DNA of 53,264 nt from a virus, in IMG/VR virus record IMGVR_UViG_3300044940_000352, positions 1 to 53,264 of that record; one strand, given 5' to 3'. The notes beneath the pieces are model-generated. The model was not told the origin of the DNA. It saw only the letters and a list, made by a program, of their open reading frames with translations, and ran no database searches. The stretch's first letter is position 1; every line of letters starts with the position of its first letter. A program made the position numbers and the translations under genes. Shown one piece after another: positions 23,101 through 30,930 of this stretch.

Positions 23101-23279
23101 AAGGACATAACCAGATGATTTTTACGACAGGAGAGGACAAAGGTAAAGCGTACGAAGGCACGTCTTTCCAAAAAGTTAGTAAAACGCAAGAAGACTTTTT
23201 TACGGAAGTTGTTACTCCCAGAGGTAGAATAAAATTTAATTTAGATTTTAATTTTGAAAGAAAGGTAGAGGTAAAGTAA
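20157..23279 (+). CDS. SF2 helicase polyvalent protein with DUF3293-like C-terminus
   Basis: A 1040-aa multidomain protein. Near the N-terminus is RVWIPATGKVRGHYKTV (residues 9-25), a form of the shared module. Residues about 35-125 are a low-complexity linker. The SF2 helicase follows: GTGTGKT (150-156), VIFDESHN (231-238), FSATP (263-267), GGTGISLDD (from 496) and QVLGRINRKN (527-536), a strawberry-notch-like motif VI. A second module, RPGM...WFKIG, lies near 765-785. The C-terminus (IGIVSAGRNP, then YEGLKEESFIFFLPE and QDSVVFV) matches the DUF3293-like domain of phage polyvalent proteins. It probably enters the cell with the DNA (inference). Confidence 0.75.
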   Translation: MNSNLIKKRVWIPATGKVRGHYKTVNVSIKEEKESNVNGNTEPVEGNELRTNGERNPSVRERIERTDEHAGGSAGSNNQRIQPNVRYATSDQEYSQEGYKLGRWTNTVIPENSYVPDSLLKHINKAQRDFVNLAIDNFKKDNKTILNFDGTGTGKTRQEIGLAETYLKENPNAKILIVTESESIITNAFNTDAKIMGSSLNRIKSGEGKSGEINITTYSMLKNIGKEYDLVIFDESHNLKNSDSEKSKQGLEFILGAKNVAMFSATPVDKPEHLHYIASALQINFSSLMDMIGMTSREYKKSDGTIKISYEPKSGYNYKNVAEKIEAFFNTITDRGLAVKREVELKNLKTNINDISIPEEYIDTFNQAYNDYENYIDSIENPMFRGIAKATGLMKLRGMLESFKAKETIKRTIESIKNGEQVVIVGARTNETVNTTFGKEGSQSYSHDAVLQSISDGLKAQGIEVVDYFGSKKDKTGVFQFQSGKAQVFITTPQSGGTGISLDDVQGDKPRRMFLTSLPFSANNFVQVLGRINRKNTKSPAFVELMYVDHPIDNWNKSVMATKLVTLGATVEGDYSRINADTLALVESVDSESVAKEIINSNSDLPLPKVVANNRQVMDYNILQKPTNVIEKKKGQGVKFKSFKEFLSHVPFTPGDIPNVNVYWKDANITISGKDYLMSDLIRTQPKMAFSYIKKALSRKGQDAVESGKFNEESLSKIRFMGQVTGEEKARVANLQKSVINEGVDFLIDFLMYFDQDFQDELMKAVRPGMELRPVRDKRGNRVNRWFKIGEAPPSIKFRESKHFGEIPSYAKPNEIEKLIEIDKVISSGNLSQAEKEKAIKIAKDYISKIKEAKDEFKKDGIQISADLRFKIMRKPGEGKEINLKISEIETLLKHGQIGIVSAGRNPKIKEDMELTDEQISKRDEDLKKDLIKMGFQFVRAIGTYEGLKEESFIFFLPEAEKSEVIDLGAKYNQDSVVFVNQGHNQMIFTTGEDKGKAYEGTSFQKVSKTQEDFFTEVVTPRGRIKFNLDFNFERKVEVK
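20269..20526 (+). CDS. Nested overlapping gene inside the helicase N-terminus
   Basis: An 85-aa frame, +1 to the helicase, with AAGGAGAG at 20252-20259 at a good distance from ATG 20269. It reads as an ordinary helical soluble protein (LKEMSLEQMVKEIPQFENEL, then LKELMSMPEEVRDQIISES). The helicase frame here is a disordered Asn/Arg/Gly/Glu-rich linker between the N-terminal module and the motor. Local GC is visibly higher than in flanking sequence, as expected for double coding. I favour a real overprinted gene; a chance open frame cannot be excluded. Confidence 0.5.
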   Translation: METQNPLKEMSLEQMVKEIPQFENELKELMSMPEEVRDQIISESNLMYDMLQATKSTHKKDINSGDGQTPSSQKIVTFPTAFLNI

Positions 23280-23280
23280 A

Positions 23281-25227
23281 ATGAACGTAATTTCTCAAAT
23301 GTATGGAAAAGTAGTAAGAACTGTCAATGAAGATAAGTGTGTGATTGTAGATTATGAAAATGAAAAGTACCGATTGTTAAAAGAAGACGGGTCATTCATA
23401 TACGACAAATTTAATATAGTTGATGATGAACCATTAAATCAAGATTCTAAGCTTGGGCAAACATTCAAAAGGTTTGAAAAACTACAAAATGCTTTGATTG
23501 AAAGTAGTAAAGAAACTTTGCAAAAAGCAAGACCGGGGCTTGTTCAAAAAATAGTTCAAGTAAAAAGTAAAAACGGAAAAACGTTTAATAGAGTCGTATG
23601 GGTACGACCAGACGGAGATATAGGAGGTAAAGAGAAGAGAATTTCTAAATCCAACAAATGGTACGATAAACTAAAACCCACTGAGGATGAATTTTCTAAA
23701 ATTAAAGGAAAGGACGTTAATACATTAGTTAATTATATTCAAGAAAGATTTTGGCAAGGAGCACAAGTTAAAGAAAAAACCATTGTTACTCCCAGTGGAA
23801 TAAAAAAAATAGCGAAAGTAAAAGTATCCGGTTCTTATACTGAACCTGGGACGCTTGCATACGCTTTTGTAAAATCAAATGTCGATGGTTATGAGATTGA
23901 TGACTTGATTCAAGAAGCTACTATAAAGCTTATGGAGCTACAAGATCGAGGTAGTTTCCAGAATGTAGCCTTAGAAAAATTCCCTTCTTATGTTGCGACA
24001 ATATTTTCAAATGTTGGTAGAAACATGAGTCGAACAAATAAAAATAAATCTATAGGAGATGCAATTGATAGTTTCGTAGAAACAATTCAAGCGGAAGAAA
24101 AAGCCAGTGAACAAGAAGTAAAACAACTTTCAATAGTTGCAAAACAAAAAGTAGATGACATTTATTCGGCAGTCATAAAAGAAATTAAATCAAATAAAGT
24201 GAGTTCGTTTAAAGAAAGAGGCGTTACGATTTTCAATCAATACTTAGCCGGTAAGAAATCTAAAGAAATTGCTAAAAATTTAGGAACTAACGATAACACT
24301 ATTAAGCAAGTATTAAAAAGATTGAATGTATATGTTAATAAAGTAGCGGATTCTATGGGAGTAAAAACAGAAAATCCGGCTAAGACTTTTAAGCAAGCTT
24401 ATCGGCAAATAAATAGACCATCAGCTTTAGCAAAATCTTTTAAATATATTTCCAGACCAGATGGAACGTACGCTTTTGTAAAAGTGCCTGAACCTAGACC
24501 AGTAACGGAAGAAATTGAATTTAATGGATTTATTATAACTATTGAAAATCCAACCGGCTCTATTAGAAGCGGAGAGGATTGGTTTACTTTTATGGACTAC
24601 CCGTATGGGTATGTACAAAATACAGTTGGAATGGACGGAGAAGAAGTCGATTGTTTTTTAGGCTCTTATCTAAACTCTCCCCACGTTTATGTCGTAACCA
24701 TAAAAGACCCGTTTACTGGTGAGATAGATGAAGAAAAAGTATTTTTTGGCTTTAATAATGATGATGAAGTTATGGAAACGTTTTATCGACATTATGACGA
24801 TGATTCTTTTTTTCACTCTATTGAATACATGAATATTGACCAGTTTAAATCTTATTATTTGGCGAATAATGAAGAGTTTAATTCTTTAAGAAAATCTCAT
24901 GGGTTACAGAATAGAAAATACGTATATGAGAATTTAGAAAAATCTGGTAAAGGTTCAGATATTGGAACAATATCAACTAGGAGAGATGGAAGTAAATGGA
25001 AAAAAGTGTCAGATAGAAAGTGGGAGAGAGTAAAGCAAGAAACAGAACCAAAGACAAAAAATCCGCTTTCCAGGCTTCCTAAAACTTCTAAAGAGGCGTT
25101 TGTCTCAGCTATTAAAGGTTTAGCAAATATTATTGCAGATGGTTTGTCCGGTGAAAAAACTGAATCAGTAGGAACAGAAATTGGACATGGAATAGACCAG
25201 ACTACCAATGTAATTAAAAAGAAGTAA
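23281..25227 (+). CDS. Polyvalent protein: sigma-factor-like and inorganic-pyrophosphatase-like domains
   Basis: A 648-aa protein. Module 1 (residues 72-112) ends RPGLVQKIVQV...KNGK...VVWVRPDG. Residues about 200-255 look like sigma70 region 2 (YEIDDLIQEATIKLMEL and FPSYVATIFSNVGRNMSR). Residues about 315-350 look like region 4 (QYLAGKKSKEIAKNLGTNDN, then TIKQVLKRL). Residues about 410-530 match the InPase domain of polyvalent proteins (RSGEDWFTFMDYPYGYV, then GMDGEEVDCFLGS and EEKVFFGFN). A further GTISTRRDGSKWKKVSDRKW motif lies near 561-580. The protein probably travels in the virion. Transcriptional activity is inferred, not shown. Confidence 0.7.
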   Translation: MNVISQMYGKVVRTVNEDKCVIVDYENEKYRLLKEDGSFIYDKFNIVDDEPLNQDSKLGQTFKRFEKLQNALIESSKETLQKARPGLVQKIVQVKSKNGKTFNRVVWVRPDGDIGGKEKRISKSNKWYDKLKPTEDEFSKIKGKDVNTLVNYIQERFWQGAQVKEKTIVTPSGIKKIAKVKVSGSYTEPGTLAYAFVKSNVDGYEIDDLIQEATIKLMELQDRGSFQNVALEKFPSYVATIFSNVGRNMSRTNKNKSIGDAIDSFVETIQAEEKASEQEVKQLSIVAKQKVDDIYSAVIKEIKSNKVSSFKERGVTIFNQYLAGKKSKEIAKNLGTNDNTIKQVLKRLNVYVNKVADSMGVKTENPAKTFKQAYRQINRPSALAKSFKYISRPDGTYAFVKVPEPRPVTEEIEFNGFIITIENPTGSIRSGEDWFTFMDYPYGYVQNTVGMDGEEVDCFLGSYLNSPHVYVVTIKDPFTGEIDEEKVFFGFNNDDEVMETFYRHYDDDSFFHSIEYMNIDQFKSYYLANNEEFNSLRKSHGLQNRKYVYENLEKSGKGSDIGTISTRRDGSKWKKVSDRKWERVKQETEPKTKNPLSRLPKTSKEAFVSAIKGLANIIADGLSGEKTESVGTEIGHGIDQTTNVIKKK

Positions 25228-25251
25228 AATAACAGGGAAAATAACAGGGAA
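25228..25251 (+). repeat. Short direct repeat at a ribosome binding region
   Basis: AAAATAACAGGG occurs twice in a row (about 25226-25249) directly before ATG 25252. The second copy provides a CAGGGA Shine-Dalgarno, but it lies very near the ATG. Confidence 0.6.
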
Positions 25252-25527
25252 ATGGAAAATTTAAATTATGGTATTGAAAACGGCAAGGTTCATATTTTTA
25301 ATCAGAAAGGTAAGCTTAGGTGTCAAAATTGTCAAAATGGGCTTGGAATTCGAAATAATAAAACTTTTCTTATGCAAACCTCAGTCAGTTTATTAAATAT
25401 AAATGAATCCGGGGAAATCGATTTAATTCTAAGATGCGGACAGTGTAAGAATTTAACAACGATTCCTATTGAAGTACAAGATGGAAAACTAATATACAAA
25501 AAATTCGATCGTAAATTAAATATTTAG
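25252..25527 (+). CDS. Small zinc-ribbon protein (Com-like)
   Basis: A 91-aa protein with two CxxC pairs, C24/C27 (LRCQNCQNG) and C62/C65 (RCGQCKNL), spaced as in a treble-clef or zinc-ribbon fold. Mu Com, a small zinc-binding translational regulator, has a similar size and layout, but the match is only by pattern. It closes the cargo operon; a promoter and terminator follow. Confidence 0.6.
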   Translation: MENLNYGIENGKVHIFNQKGKLRCQNCQNGLGIRNNKTFLMQTSVSLLNINESGEIDLILRCGQCKNLTTIPIEVQDGKLIYKKFDRKLNI

Positions 25528-25557
25528 TTGCTTTTTTTTAAATATTAATCATATAGT
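25528..25557 (+). promoter_or_regulatory. Candidate promoter of the capsid operon leader
   Basis: TTGCTT at 25528-25533 and TATAGT at 25552-25557 (5 of 6) with an 18-base spacer. The predicted start is near 25564, about 25 bases before the terminator hairpin described next. Confidence 0.45.
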
Positions 25558-25588
25558 AAAACAAGACATTCTAAATTGACGGGAAGAG

Positions 25589-25651
25589 ACCCGACAACTT
25601 CTATAAACCCTTTTGAGCAAAAAAAGGAAATGGAGGTTGTCGGGTTTTTTT
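25589..25651 (+). terminator. Intrinsic terminator, possible attenuator ahead of the capsid genes
   Basis: ACCCGACAACTTC (25589-25601) pairs with GAGGTTGTCGGGT (25633-25645) over 13 bp with one G-U pair, then a T run to 25651. The loop contains a second stem (CCTTTT with AAAAGG). Upstream, GACGGGAAGAGACCCG could fold a weaker hairpin that takes the 5' arm. Placed after a promoter and before the prohead protease, it may regulate read-through. Confidence 0.8.
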
Positions 25652-25672
25652 ATTTCCCGGTAGAGGTAAAAT

Positions 25673-26521
25673 TTGCGAATAGAAATTGGATCATGGACGC
25701 TACAAAAATCAAAACATTTCATAGAAACGGATAGTATTCTTCCAGTATCTATTATTGCAAATAGATTTAACGTAGATAAAGTGGACGATCAAATTGATCC
25801 TTTAGCTTTTACCCCAGATGTAATAGATTTTTTTCTCAAAGAAGGAATTGTTGATTGGCAGCACGAATCTAGGACAGCCCCAACCACAGAACAAAGAGCT
25901 TTCGCAATTTTAGGAAAGCCCGTGGATTTTGAATGGTACACGGAGAACAATCAAAAACTTCCCAAAGTTTATGCAAACTTAACAAAAGATCATAAAATAG
26001 TAAAAGAAGCAATCATGCCTCATTTAAAAGCAGACCAACCTGTATTAGGTGCCTCAGTCGGTGGATCAATATTAGAGACGATTAAAACTTTCAATGAAAT
26101 TCTTGAAAAAATAGTTCGTAAGATATTAAAAATTAAATGGGATCATATAGCTATCGCTGGAAGACCGTATGTAATGTCTGATGGCAGTGCGGTGACACTT
26201 GCTAAATCAATTATATATCAAGAAAAAAATCAATCTGTACTAGAAGATATAGTTTCTTTTAACAATTTAGAAAGTTTTAATAATTCTAGTTTATTGGCAA
26301 AATCTTTAGAAGCCGGGCAAACTCCGGCGATTGCTTTAGCAAAGCAAAGTTTAGAAAAAGCGATGGACATTGCAATAGATTATATCAATGGATTACAAAA
26401 TGGTAGTATCCCAGTCGGTAAACAAGCCTTAATTGATTTTTATATTTCAAAAGGACTTTCCAAAGATATAGCAGACAAAACATATAATTTTATTAAATTA
26501 ATAGTGGGGGAAAATTTATGA
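25673..26521 (+). CDS. Prohead maturation protease
   Basis: A 282-aa protein starting at TTG 25673 with AGAGG upstream. Catalytic residues typical of the phage prohead serine protease fold can be seen: H64 in VDWQHES and S128 in LGASVGGSI, and the region near EFE/RPYVMSDGS supplies further core strands. It cleaves scaffold and capsid precursors inside the prohead. The order protease, scaffold, major capsid supports this. The C-terminal 100 residues are helical and may act as part of the scaffold. Confidence 0.8.
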   Translation: MRIEIGSWTLQKSKHFIETDSILPVSIIANRFNVDKVDDQIDPLAFTPDVIDFFLKEGIVDWQHESRTAPTTEQRAFAILGKPVDFEWYTENNQKLPKVYANLTKDHKIVKEAIMPHLKADQPVLGASVGGSILETIKTFNEILEKIVRKILKIKWDHIAIAGRPYVMSDGSAVTLAKSIIYQEKNQSVLEDIVSFNNLESFNNSSLLAKSLEAGQTPAIALAKQSLEKAMDIAIDYINGLQNGSIPVGKQALIDFYISKGLSKDIADKTYNFIKLIVGENL

Positions 26522-26581
26522 AAAAGTTTATTTTTTAACCTACTTGTAAATCTGGAAAAATTAATAAGGAGTAATAAAAAA

Positions 26582-27283
26582 ATGGAACCAGAACAAAATA
26601 ATCAAGACCCCACAGAACAGTTAAGGTCTCTGTTAAACGAAACTCTTAGAAAGTCAGAATCGAACGATGATGACGGTGATGGTTATGACGCAGAGAATAT
26701 GAAAAAGTACATGAAGCGATTCATGAAAGAAAATCAATCTTTTATGAAGGACTGTTTAAAAAACTTTGATGAGGCGAAAGATTTAAGAAAGTCTTTGCAA
26801 TCAAGTTTTGATTCTATTGATCCAGATACTATGAATGGTGCTGATGCAATTATGATTGACGGTACTGAAATTCTTGGTAAAGCGATTGATATGAATTCCA
26901 AAATGGTTCATGTAACAGAAAATCTTTTGGATGGTATAGCTCAAAATTATGTAGAGCTAAAATCTAACAGAGAAATTTTAAACAAAGCTTGTGCGGTAAT
27001 TCTTAACCTAACAGATAAGTTAAATAAAATTTCCCATGAACCTTTGTTACAAAAATCAGTAACAAGCTTTGCAAATCAATCAATAGGAAATAATGCTTCC
27101 CCGATTGTAAAAGCAAAAGAGTTAGGTTACGCTAAGATTAAAGAGCGTCTTTTCAAATCAGCTTTGGCAGATTCAAGTTTGAATCCATTGGTTGGTATGC
27201 TTGATAGTTGCAATGGATTTTTGGAAAGAATTGAACCAAATGCACTTTCGCAAATCGTTGCGATTGCAAGTAAGGAGGGTTAA
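26582..27283 (+). CDS. Probable capsid scaffolding protein
   Basis: A 233-aa highly helical acidic protein with AAGGAG upstream, located between the prohead protease and the major capsid gene. The N-terminus has an acidic run (ESNDDDGDGYDAEN) and the rest is coiled-coil-like (KNFDEAKDLRKSLQSSFD). Position, length and composition fit a scaffold. No sequence family is recognised, so this is mainly from context. Confidence 0.6.
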   Translation: MEPEQNNQDPTEQLRSLLNETLRKSESNDDDGDGYDAENMKKYMKRFMKENQSFMKDCLKNFDEAKDLRKSLQSSFDSIDPDTMNGADAIMIDGTEILGKAIDMNSKMVHVTENLLDGIAQNYVELKSNREILNKACAVILNLTDKLNKISHEPLLQKSVTSFANQSIGNNASPIVKAKELGYAKIKERLFKSALADSSLNPLVGMLDSCNGFLERIEPNALSQIVAIASKEG

Positions 27284-27288
27284 ACGAA

Positions 27289-28800
27289 ATGGATATTTCT
27301 CAGTTCAATCCAGACCTATATAATGGTTTTGGGATAAGTACAGATAAAGAAGTTCAACAACTTCTTAAAGCCTTGGAAGTTACGGCGGGACAATCGACAG
27401 ATATTTCCACCTATAACAGTGCGACAGCTTTACAACCGCAGTCTTTAGAAGATAGTCTTGTTCTATTGACAGCTCAGGAATCTCACGCTTCTCTTTGGAA
27501 AAATGTTCCAAAAGGTAGTGCAACAAGTACGCTAGAAGAATACTCAGTCCAAACCGGATATGGACAACAAGGTGGTTGGGTAGGACAAATGGAAACTCCG
27601 GAAGAGTCTGATCCAAATGCTCAAAGAAAATTCGGCGTAATGAAATTTTTACGGCAACAGTGGAAGTTTTCCGATGTAGCCGGAATGGTCAATAGTATAA
27701 CACCTATCGAAACATGGGCAAAGCAAAGTTCTATTCAAAGATTGATCCGACAAGCAAACCGATCTTTATACAGCGGGAATTCTCTTTTGATTCCAACTGA
27801 AATTGACGGGTTTGAATATGCGATTAGAACAAATGGTTCATCCGCTCATGTTATTGATATGCGAGGAGCTATTCCTACTCAAGATGTTTTTGATAACGCT
27901 GGTCAGTTGATTATGGACAACTTTGGAAATCCAAACGCTAAATTGTTCACTTCCCCAGCTGGATTAAATACAATCAATAACATTATGAAAAATAATGGAC
28001 AGAATACTACTCAAAGAATTTCCCAAGGACAAATTGGTGCCGATGGTAGTATCTCTATTGGAACAAAAGTAAAAGATATTCATACAGCTTTTGGTACTCT
28101 TGAACTAGTGAGTGATATTTACATTGGTTCCGAGTATGAAGCAAAAACTGTATCAAGAGTTCCTAATCCTTCTAACCCACAAACATTAGTTGAAGGTGCT
28201 ACCTCAGTTCGTGCTCCGCTAACACCTGTACTAACGAGTGTAACTCCTATTTCATCTCCGGTAGCGGGAAGTAAATGGTCTACCTCTGGTTCTGGTGGTC
28301 GAGTTGCGGGTGCTTATCGATATAGAGTACAAGCTAAGAATCAATTTGGAACTTCTTTAGCTACTTCCGCAAGTAACGCAGAGACAGTAGTTTCCGGTGG
28401 TGCTTTGGATATTGTTATTACACCAAATCCAAATTCTGCATATCCAGCGACATGTTTCGAAGTGTTTTCCGAAGCACAACCTGGAACAGGCGTATATCTT
28501 TACACTGGTTCGGTTGCTTCCAATGGATTAGCCCCGGTTACTTTTAGAGATGTAAACCAAAAAATTCCAGGCACCACCTGTTATTTTATTTTGGATTTAA
28601 CTTCTACTGGTACGGAAAGAACTTTCTTGCTTAAAAGACTTGCACCAGTATTTTCGCAAGAATTTGCAAAGATTGGTATGTATCGTTGGGGAGTCATGAA
28701 CCTATACTGTGTTCCACAGTATTATGCACCGTTGCGTTTCGTACTTATCGAAAATGTTCCGGTGGGTGTTCGATCTACCTCACCTCTGTTAAACGTATAA
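27289..28800 (+). CDS. Major capsid protein with an FN3/Ig-like insertion
   Basis: A 503-aa capsid protein. The HK97-like body is divided into residues about 1-300 and 430-503. Between them lies a proline-marked segment (about 308-430) with GAYRYRVQAKNQFGTS, CFEVFSEAQPGTGVYLYTGS and VTFRDVNQKIPGT, which has the strand pattern of a fibronectin type III/Ig-like domain. Such domains decorate capsid surfaces. The SD AAGGAGG is strong, consistent with high expression. The capsid assignment rests on order, length and the Q-rich helical N-terminus with ESHASLWKNVPKG. Confidence 0.8.
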   Translation: MDISQFNPDLYNGFGISTDKEVQQLLKALEVTAGQSTDISTYNSATALQPQSLEDSLVLLTAQESHASLWKNVPKGSATSTLEEYSVQTGYGQQGGWVGQMETPEESDPNAQRKFGVMKFLRQQWKFSDVAGMVNSITPIETWAKQSSIQRLIRQANRSLYSGNSLLIPTEIDGFEYAIRTNGSSAHVIDMRGAIPTQDVFDNAGQLIMDNFGNPNAKLFTSPAGLNTINNIMKNNGQNTTQRISQGQIGADGSISIGTKVKDIHTAFGTLELVSDIYIGSEYEAKTVSRVPNPSNPQTLVEGATSVRAPLTPVLTSVTPISSPVAGSKWSTSGSGGRVAGAYRYRVQAKNQFGTSLATSASNAETVVSGGALDIVITPNPNSAYPATCFEVFSEAQPGTGVYLYTGSVASNGLAPVTFRDVNQKIPGTTCYFILDLTSTGTERTFLLKRLAPVFSQEFAKIGMYRWGVMNLYCVPQYYAPLRFVLIENVPVGVRSTSPLLNV

Positions 28801-28801
28801 C

Positions 28802-29179
28802 ATGGCAATAGGTAGAGCAAACGGATTACCTAAGTATTCAATGAGTCCCTCTTTATCTAAGAGGGACTTAGAGACCGCTAAGGTAAATAATCAATTTGTG
28901 GTTTCTGGAAATGCACCAAGTTTCCCAGGAAATCTAACAAGTGCAAATAGTAGGATTATTGTTTTTTTAGAATCTTATTTTGCAACGAATATCGGGAATA
29001 TTTTGGATGGTGACAATACACCAATTATTTCAAACATTCCCGCAAATACTTTAATTGAGTATGGATTCTCTCCAATTAGAATCGAAGGCGGGGTAAGGTT
29101 TAGCGGGAATGGCGTTATTGCAAAAGGGTTTTTTATTGAGGTTGGATATGATATGGATCAAGGAGTAACAGTACAATGA
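28802..29179 (+). CDS. Putative capsid decoration or small head protein
   Basis: A 125-aa beta-rich protein directly downstream of the major capsid gene and coupled by ATGA to the next gene. It has Gly/Asn/Pro-rich turns and no membrane or signal segment. The position suggests a decoration or cement protein; the family is not recognised. Confidence 0.5.
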   Translation: MAIGRANGLPKYSMSPSLSKRDLETAKVNNQFVVSGNAPSFPGNLTSANSRIIVFLESYFATNIGNILDGDNTPIISNIPANTLIEYGFSPIRIEGGVRFSGNGVIAKGFFIEVGYDMDQGVTVQ

Positions 29180-29460
29180 GTACAGCAGATAAAGCATTTA
29201 ATACAGAGCGAGTTTTGGAAAACGAAACTAAATCAAAATTTGTGGGTATCACAGAGGGACGTTACTATACTGTAGAAACTGCAGTACAAGACGAAGATGT
29301 TTCAATATCGCATGATCTCGGATATATTCCCAGAGGATATTTGGTAGTAAGAAAAGACAAAAATGGGGTTGTTTATGATGGTTCACAAGAATGGACTGAT
29401 TCAACAATTTCTATTCGATGCGATGTCAATGATGTCAATTTGACGCTTTTGGTTTGGTAA
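29176..29460 (+). CDS. Hypothetical head-associated protein
   Basis: A 94-aa beta-rich protein overlapping the upstream gene by ATGA. The pattern VSISHDLGYIPRGYLVVRKD...STISIRCD resembles short beta-sandwich proteins often found in the head-tail region of phage genomes ('HgLG..P.g.iV'). Function unknown. Confidence 0.55.
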   Translation: MSTADKAFNTERVLENETKSKFVGITEGRYYTVETAVQDEDVSISHDLGYIPRGYLVVRKDKNGVVYDGSQEWTDSTISIRCDVNDVNLTLLVW

Positions 29461-29469
29461 GGTAAAGTC

Positions 29470-29853
29470 ATGGCTTTAAAATCGGAAGTAAACGGTCAAA
29501 TTGTAATATCCGATCAAGATAATAATACAGTAGTATTTTCGAAACAATTAAATCAAATGTTCAAGTCTGTTACAGGCTTGGACAGTTTTTCGGGTTTAAC
29601 AAAAAGAAAAATACTAGATGGCGATAATTCGGGAAACCCGGTTGCTTTAGATACAAACGGAGTTTCACCTATTAAAGGTTTTGTTATTTGGATCGAATCG
29701 GGAAATGGAACTTTAGAATTTGCACACGGTGGCAATTCAGTTCCGTTACAAATTGATAGTGCTTTGATTGTCTTTGGAAGCTTTACTCTTCCAACAGTTA
29801 AAAGTGTCGGAGCAGTAACAAATCCCCTTACTTTTTGGTATGGGTTTTTCTAA
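29470..29853 (+). CDS. Putative small structural protein
   Basis: A 127-aa beta-rich protein in the same small-protein cluster behind the capsid gene. The central GFVIWIESGNGTLEFAHGGN segment is typical of phage decoration or fibre-base beta sandwiches. No family recognised. Confidence 0.5.
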   Translation: MALKSEVNGQIVISDQDNNTVVFSKQLNQMFKSVTGLDSFSGLTKRKILDGDNSGNPVALDTNGVSPIKGFVIWIESGNGTLEFAHGGNSVPLQIDSALIVFGSFTLPTVKSVGAVTNPLTFWYGFF

Positions 29854-29886
29854 GAGGGGGAAACCCCTCTTTCTTAAAAGGTAAAT

Positions 29887-30930
29887 ATGGAAATAAATCC
29901 ATTATTAAATAGATCATCTAAATTAAACGGTCGAACGGGATACTATTTTGACAATCCCACATCACCAACAAATAGACCTGATTGGCATAATAGGTATTTT
30001 CCAGATTTTGGATGTCCTCTCACCCCAGATGATTTAAGATATAACGTAGGTTTTGGTAATGATTTTACAGCAAGTGTTGATAACACTACAATGACCGATG
30101 AGAATTTATGGTATTTTATAGATAACGCTATTGGTATCGTAGAACGGTCATTAAATATAGATATTTTACCAAAAATCAGATTGTACGCTGATCCTATTAA
30201 TCCAAACACAGGAGAGTCTATAGAAAGGCAACCACCTCCAAAAGATGAAAACGGACAATACATTAAATCCGATACTTATTTAACTGGAACGATTCCAATC
30301 AAACTACAACAGTATTTAGATCAAATGAATCAGTATCAAAAAAATACTCGTGTAGTTAGGGAACCGGGTTATCCCTACAGAGAGGCAAACTCAAAACAAT
30401 ATTTATTTACTCTTTGGCGTGGTAGACCGACAATTCAAATTTTTTCCGCTCAAATACTAGATCCGATCCAAACAGGATTAGTTAATATTTTTCCATTTCG
30501 ACAAGATTTTTTAGGTTTAAATGGTTATTCTAATTTTTTTCCTTCTCAGCTTACAAGTAGTTTGTTTGTGCTTGGTGGTAGAACTCCTCAGATATATCAA
30601 TTTAAATATCCTTTTAAAGATTTCCCACAAGCGATATTTGCAGACTATATGTCCGGTTATTTATTTGCAGATCAAGTTCCAAAAGATTTAATAAATATTA
30701 TTAGGATTATAGCCGGGATTTACTTATTAGATGATGTTGGTGATGGTATTCTTGGTCCTATAGCTAGTTCCAGTGCAAACTTAAATTCTATCTCAGAATC
30801 CTTTGGAACTACTTTGTCCGCAACCAGTGCGACATTTGGGGCTAGAATTAAACAGTGGGAAGGAATGCTTAAAAACTTTATGAAATTAGATGCACCAAAA
30901 TATGATAGAGTTGTTATAGGTAGTTTATGA
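29887..30930 (+). CDS. Putative head-tail connector protein
   Basis: A 347-aa protein with AAGGTAAA upstream. It contains NVGFGNDFTASVDNTTMTDE, a long helix, and IIRIIAGIYLLDDVGDGILG near the C-terminus. Location between the capsid cluster and the neck genes suggests an adaptor/connector. I do not recognise a named family. It is coupled to the next gene by an ATGA overlap. Confidence 0.5.
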   Translation: MEINPLLNRSSKLNGRTGYYFDNPTSPTNRPDWHNRYFPDFGCPLTPDDLRYNVGFGNDFTASVDNTTMTDENLWYFIDNAIGIVERSLNIDILPKIRLYADPINPNTGESIERQPPPKDENGQYIKSDTYLTGTIPIKLQQYLDQMNQYQKNTRVVREPGYPYREANSKQYLFTLWRGRPTIQIFSAQILDPIQTGLVNIFPFRQDFLGLNGYSNFFPSQLTSSLFVLGGRTPQIYQFKYPFKDFPQAIFADYMSGYLFADQVPKDLINIIRIIAGIYLLDDVGDGILGPIASSSANLNSISESFGTTLSATSATFGARIKQWEGMLKNFMKLDAPKYDRVVIGSL

